DNA from: SpSt-1165 sp964391725
Lineage (GTDB): Bacteria > Chloroflexota > Anaerolineae > Anaerolineales > Anaerolineaceae
NCBI GenBank assembly: GCA_964391725.1
Contig: CAYMNB010000083.1
Location: 1 to 6,710, forward strand
Direction: 5' to 3'
DNA length: 6,710 nt
Shown: positions 4,734-6,710 of the stretch, in pieces
Position numbering within the stretch: position 1 is the first letter of the stretch
How the letters are laid out: each line of letters begins with the position of its first letter
The notes under the pieces: generated by a model
The model's input: the letters and a program-made list of their open reading frames with translations, nothing else
Databases searched by the model: none
Told to the model about the DNA's origin: nothing
Program-made: the position numbers and the translations under genes

Positions 4734-6314
4734 ATGAATTTCACCCAAAATGATTCCATCACCTGGATCATTGCTGCCATCCTGTTCTTCTTCCTGATCC
4801 GGTTGCTGGTTGGCTACCTGGCTTCACGCAAGGTAAAAACATCCGATGATTATGTCGTGGCGGGGCGGCGCCTGCCCATCTATCTGGCGGGCGCATCGAT
4901 CATGGCTACCTGGTTTGCTGCCGAAACCATCATGGGGGCCAGTTCGGCTGCCTATCAGTGGGGATTCCAGGGGGTGGTGTTTGATCCTTTTGGGGCTGTG
5001 CTGTGCCTGGCACTCTCCGGTTTCTTCTTCATTCGCATTATGCGCCGCGCGCGTTATATGACCGCCATCGATTTCTTTGAGCGGCGCTTTGGCAAAGGCA
5101 TGGCGCTGGCGGGGTCAATCACCCAGTTGATTGCCTACTTTGGCTGGACCGCTGCCCAAATTGTGGCCGGCGGGGCGATCGTACAGGCATTGCTGGGCTG
5201 GCCGCTCTCGATAGGCATGTTGTTTGTGGCGGTGGTGGTCATTTTCTACACCATGTTGGGTGGTATGTGGGCAGATACGCTGTTGGATTTTATGCAGATG
5301 TTCCTTACCTCAGGCGGCATCCTGCTGATCTTCTGGACGGTGATGTCGCAGGTGGGGGGCTGGCAGCAGTTCCTGCAGAACACCACCGGAGCAATGTTTG
5401 TTTCGAACGCCTTCACCATATTGCCAGATGCCACTGAAGGGTATCTGGGGTATACGGGCTTGACCGGGTGGCTCTACTGGCTGGCGGCCTGGATGGCGGT
5501 GGGCTTGGGCAGCCTGCCTGCCCAGGATTTGATGCAGCGTTCTATGTCGGCCAAGAATGAAGCCACAGCGGTGCATGGTACCTACCTGGCTGCCTTGCTG
5601 TATGGCGGTTTTGGCATCCTATCGCCCTTGCTGGGCATTGCCATGTACCTGCTGCTGCCCGCTCTCACCCCCGCACAAACGGAATACCTGGTGGTGTATG
5701 CCGCCATCGAATACCTGCACCCGCTGCTGGCGGGATTGTTCGTGGCTGCCTTGACGTCTGCTTTGATGAGTACCTCAGACAGCTCTATTTTGGCGGGGGC
5801 ATCCATCTTTTCAGAAAATATACTGCCTTATTTTCAGCGAGAAATCTCCGACAGAAGCAAGCTGCGCTGGACCAGGGCGATGGTGGCGGTGATTGGCCTG
5901 ATCAGCCTTTCGATTGCCTTTTTCGCGGCCACCATCTATAAGCTGGCCATCTTCGCCTGGACGGTGTTGCTGGTGGGACAGGTGGTGCCCTTCGTGTTGG
6001 GCATCTATTGGAAGAAGGCCAATCATTGGGGTTCATTGGCTGCCTTTTTAGGAGGGTTTATCAGTTGGATCATCGGCATTCTCCTGTACCTGCCGACAGC
6101 CCTGGCTGCCTGTGCGGGCGACCTGGAAGTGGCTTTGTGGGACGCCGGTTACATCGCATCGGTGCCTGCCGTGGTATTTTCGCTGGCAGCCATGGTGATT
6201 GTCTCGTTGGCCACCCAGAAGCAAGATCCGCCCAAAGCCTTGCAAGATGTGGATGGCAACCCGTTGCTCCTGGAAAAGCGCCTGGGTATTTTGCCGCCCA
6301 AAGACCTGTTCTGA
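4734..6314 (+). CDS. Sodium:solute symporter (SSF family), substrate probably a polyamine or related compound
   Basis: A 526-residue membrane protein of the SSF/SSS family (PutP, PanF-like), with about 13 hydrophobic segments beginning at 11-29. Family marks are SDDYVVAGRRLP (38-48) after TM1, MATWFAAETIMGASS (57-71) in the substrate-binding helix, YMTAIDFFERRFG (108-120), and TSALMSTSDSSILAGASIFSEN (341-362), where the Ser/Thr cluster corresponds to the Na+ site of PutP and vSGLT. The C-terminal 30 residues are hydrophilic. The ATG at 4734 is 3 bases after the agmatine deiminase stop, with GGCGGGG (4721-4727) as a modest ribosome binding site. The tight coupling suggests it imports agmatine, putrescine or a precursor, driven by sodium, but the substrate cannot be read from sequence. 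Confidence 0.9.
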   Translation: MNFTQNDSITWIIAAILFFFLIRLLVGYLASRKVKTSDDYVVAGRRLPIYLAGASIMATWFAAETIMGASSAAYQWGFQGVVFDPFGAVLCLALSGFFFIRIMRRARYMTAIDFFERRFGKGMALAGSITQLIAYFGWTAAQIVAGGAIVQALLGWPLSIGMLFVAVVVIFYTMLGGMWADTLLDFMQMFLTSGGILLIFWTVMSQVGGWQQFLQNTTGAMFVSNAFTILPDATEGYLGYTGLTGWLYWLAAWMAVGLGSLPAQDLMQRSMSAKNEATAVHGTYLAALLYGGFGILSPLLGIAMYLLLPALTPAQTEYLVVYAAIEYLHPLLAGLFVAALTSALMSTSDSSILAGASIFSENILPYFQREISDRSKLRWTRAMVAVIGLISLSIAFFAATIYKLAIFAWTVLLVGQVVPFVLGIYWKKANHWGSLAAFLGGFISWIIGILLYLPTALAACAGDLEVALWDAGYIASVPAVVFSLAAMVIVSLATQKQDPPKALQDVDGNPLLLEKRLGILPPKDLF

Positions 6315-6333
6315 GCGGTGCAAATTCATAAAA

Positions 6334-6369
6334 AAACAAACCAGGCGGTTAACGCTGGCTGGTTTGTTT
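6334..6369. terminator. Hairpin terminator at the end of the operon, probably bidirectional
   Basis: AAACAAACCAG at 6334-6344 is the exact reverse complement of CTGGTTTGTTT at 6359-6369, and an inner GCG/CGC stem (6345-6347 with 6353-6355) tightens the loop. It starts 19 bases after the symporter stop codon. On the + strand the T-rich part lies within the 3' arm; on the - strand the stem is followed by a run of at least six Ts, a classic terminator. It can therefore end transcription from both sides, although no - strand gene is visible to its right. Confidence 0.7.
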
Positions 6370-6393
6370 GGGGAACAAACAATAAACCGCGAT

Positions 6394-6522
6394 GGGAAGA
6401 CGCCGATTCAAACTTTTGAAGAAAGCAAACATCTGGCAACTGAAAAGCAATTGGATCACTTTTTTTTCCATGATGGGAATGCGGAAGATGACAGTCTATT
6501 TTTCCTGACAGGTTCAGAATAA
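6394..6522 (+). pseudogene. Remnant of the C-terminal end of an IS481-type (integrase-core) transposase
   Basis: The frame beginning at 6394 reads GKTPIQTFEESKHLATEKQLD and then about 21 further residues to the TAA at 6520. The G-(K/R)-TP-x-QTF-x-x-(S/G)-x-x-L-x-x-EK pattern resembles the tail of IS481-family transposases, just after the integrase core. What precedes it (FGEQTINRD) does not match the family's RTHQG segment, there is no start codon, and the catalytic DDE core is absent. It is therefore a dead 3' scrap. The assignment rests on recalled family patterns over about 20 residues. Confidence 0.45.
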
Positions 6523-6529
6523 TTTCCTC

Positions 6530-6556
6530 GTGCCAGATCAAGTCTTGGCTAATACA
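6530..6556. repeat. Candidate terminal inverted repeat (right end) of the IS481-type remnant
   Basis: Read outward-in on the - strand, the sequence begins TGTATTAGCCAAGACTTG, starting with the TG(T) typical of IS481/IS3 ends. It lies just after the transposase remnant's stop codon, and recognisable homology to a different transposase begins at the very next base (6557), as expected if this is the element's edge. The matching left end is missing from the window, so the call is inferential. Confidence 0.35.
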
Positions 6557-6710
6557 CTTCAACCATACTTATCGCGAAGCCGTATTGGATGCTTATTTGT
6601 TTGATTCCCTGGAGGAGGTGCGCAGTATCACGGAAGATTGGTTAGAAGAATACAATGCAATTCGCGCCCATGGGTCGCTTGGCGGAGTTCCGCCCTATCA
6701 ATATCAACAC
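6557..6710 (+). pseudogene. 3' fragment of an IS3-family transposase (OrfB), cut off by the right window edge
   Basis: From 6558 the frame is open to the window end and encodes 51 residues starting FNHTYREAVLDAYLFDSLEE and containing WLEEYNAIRAHGSLGGVPPYQYQ. This is the region just after the catalytic Glu of IS3-family OrfB, where relatives read IERFNRTYREEVLDAYLF and later EEYN-x-xRPHESLGGLPP. The catalytic Glu position is occupied by Ile (ATA, 6552-6554), and everything upstream, including the first two catalytic Asp residues, is absent. The end of the gene lies just beyond the window. It is an inactive 3' fragment, apparently cut by the neighbouring insertion sequence. Confidence 0.75.

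Noticed and set aside
1..6710. CRISPR array, tRNA or rRNA genes
   Set aside because: No regularly spaced direct repeats, cloverleaf-like segments or rRNA-like sequence were seen.

Overview
The window holds a compact, co-directional catabolic gene cluster on the + strand (about 605-6314) for agmatine/putrescine metabolism, flanked by degraded DNA. Moderate GC, strong AAGGAG-type ribosome binding sites, short gaps between genes and an intrinsic-terminator-like hairpin indicate a bacterium. The gene set (agmatine deiminase, putrescine carbamoyltransferase, amino-acid/polyamine permease) is the fermentative agmatine deiminase route, so an anaerobic or facultative lifestyle is plausible. I cannot fix the taxon from this window; an anaerobic Chloroflexota-like bacterium is only a guess.

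Layout. 1-58 carries, on the - strand, what looks like a piece of an M20-family peptidase gene running off the left edge. 59-527 has no gene I can support, only small palindromes and a few protein-like broken frames. A candidate promoter (528-556) and a striking 30-bp near-perfect palindrome (560-589) precede an Lrp/AsnC-family regulator (605-1081). Then come putrescine carbamoyltransferase (1125-2135), an APC-superfamily permease probably exchanging agmatine and putrescine (2150-3529), agmatine deiminase (3627-4730) and, 3 nt later, a sodium:solute symporter (4734-6314). A hairpin at 6334-6369 closes the unit. The remaining ~340 bases hold C-terminal remnants of two different insertion-sequence transposases, apparently one inserted into the other.

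How the genes work together. Agmatine would be imported by the APC permease in exchange for putrescine and/or by the SSF symporter. It would be deiminated to N-carbamoylputrescine and ammonia, and phosphorolysed by the carbamoyltransferase to putrescine and carbamoyl phosphate. In the classical pathway carbamate kinase then makes ATP from carbamoyl phosphate. No carbamate kinase gene is present here, and the SSF symporter sits where it might be expected. The Lrp-type regulator at the head, with its palindrome, suggests local autoregulated control responsive to an amino acid or polyamine ligand.
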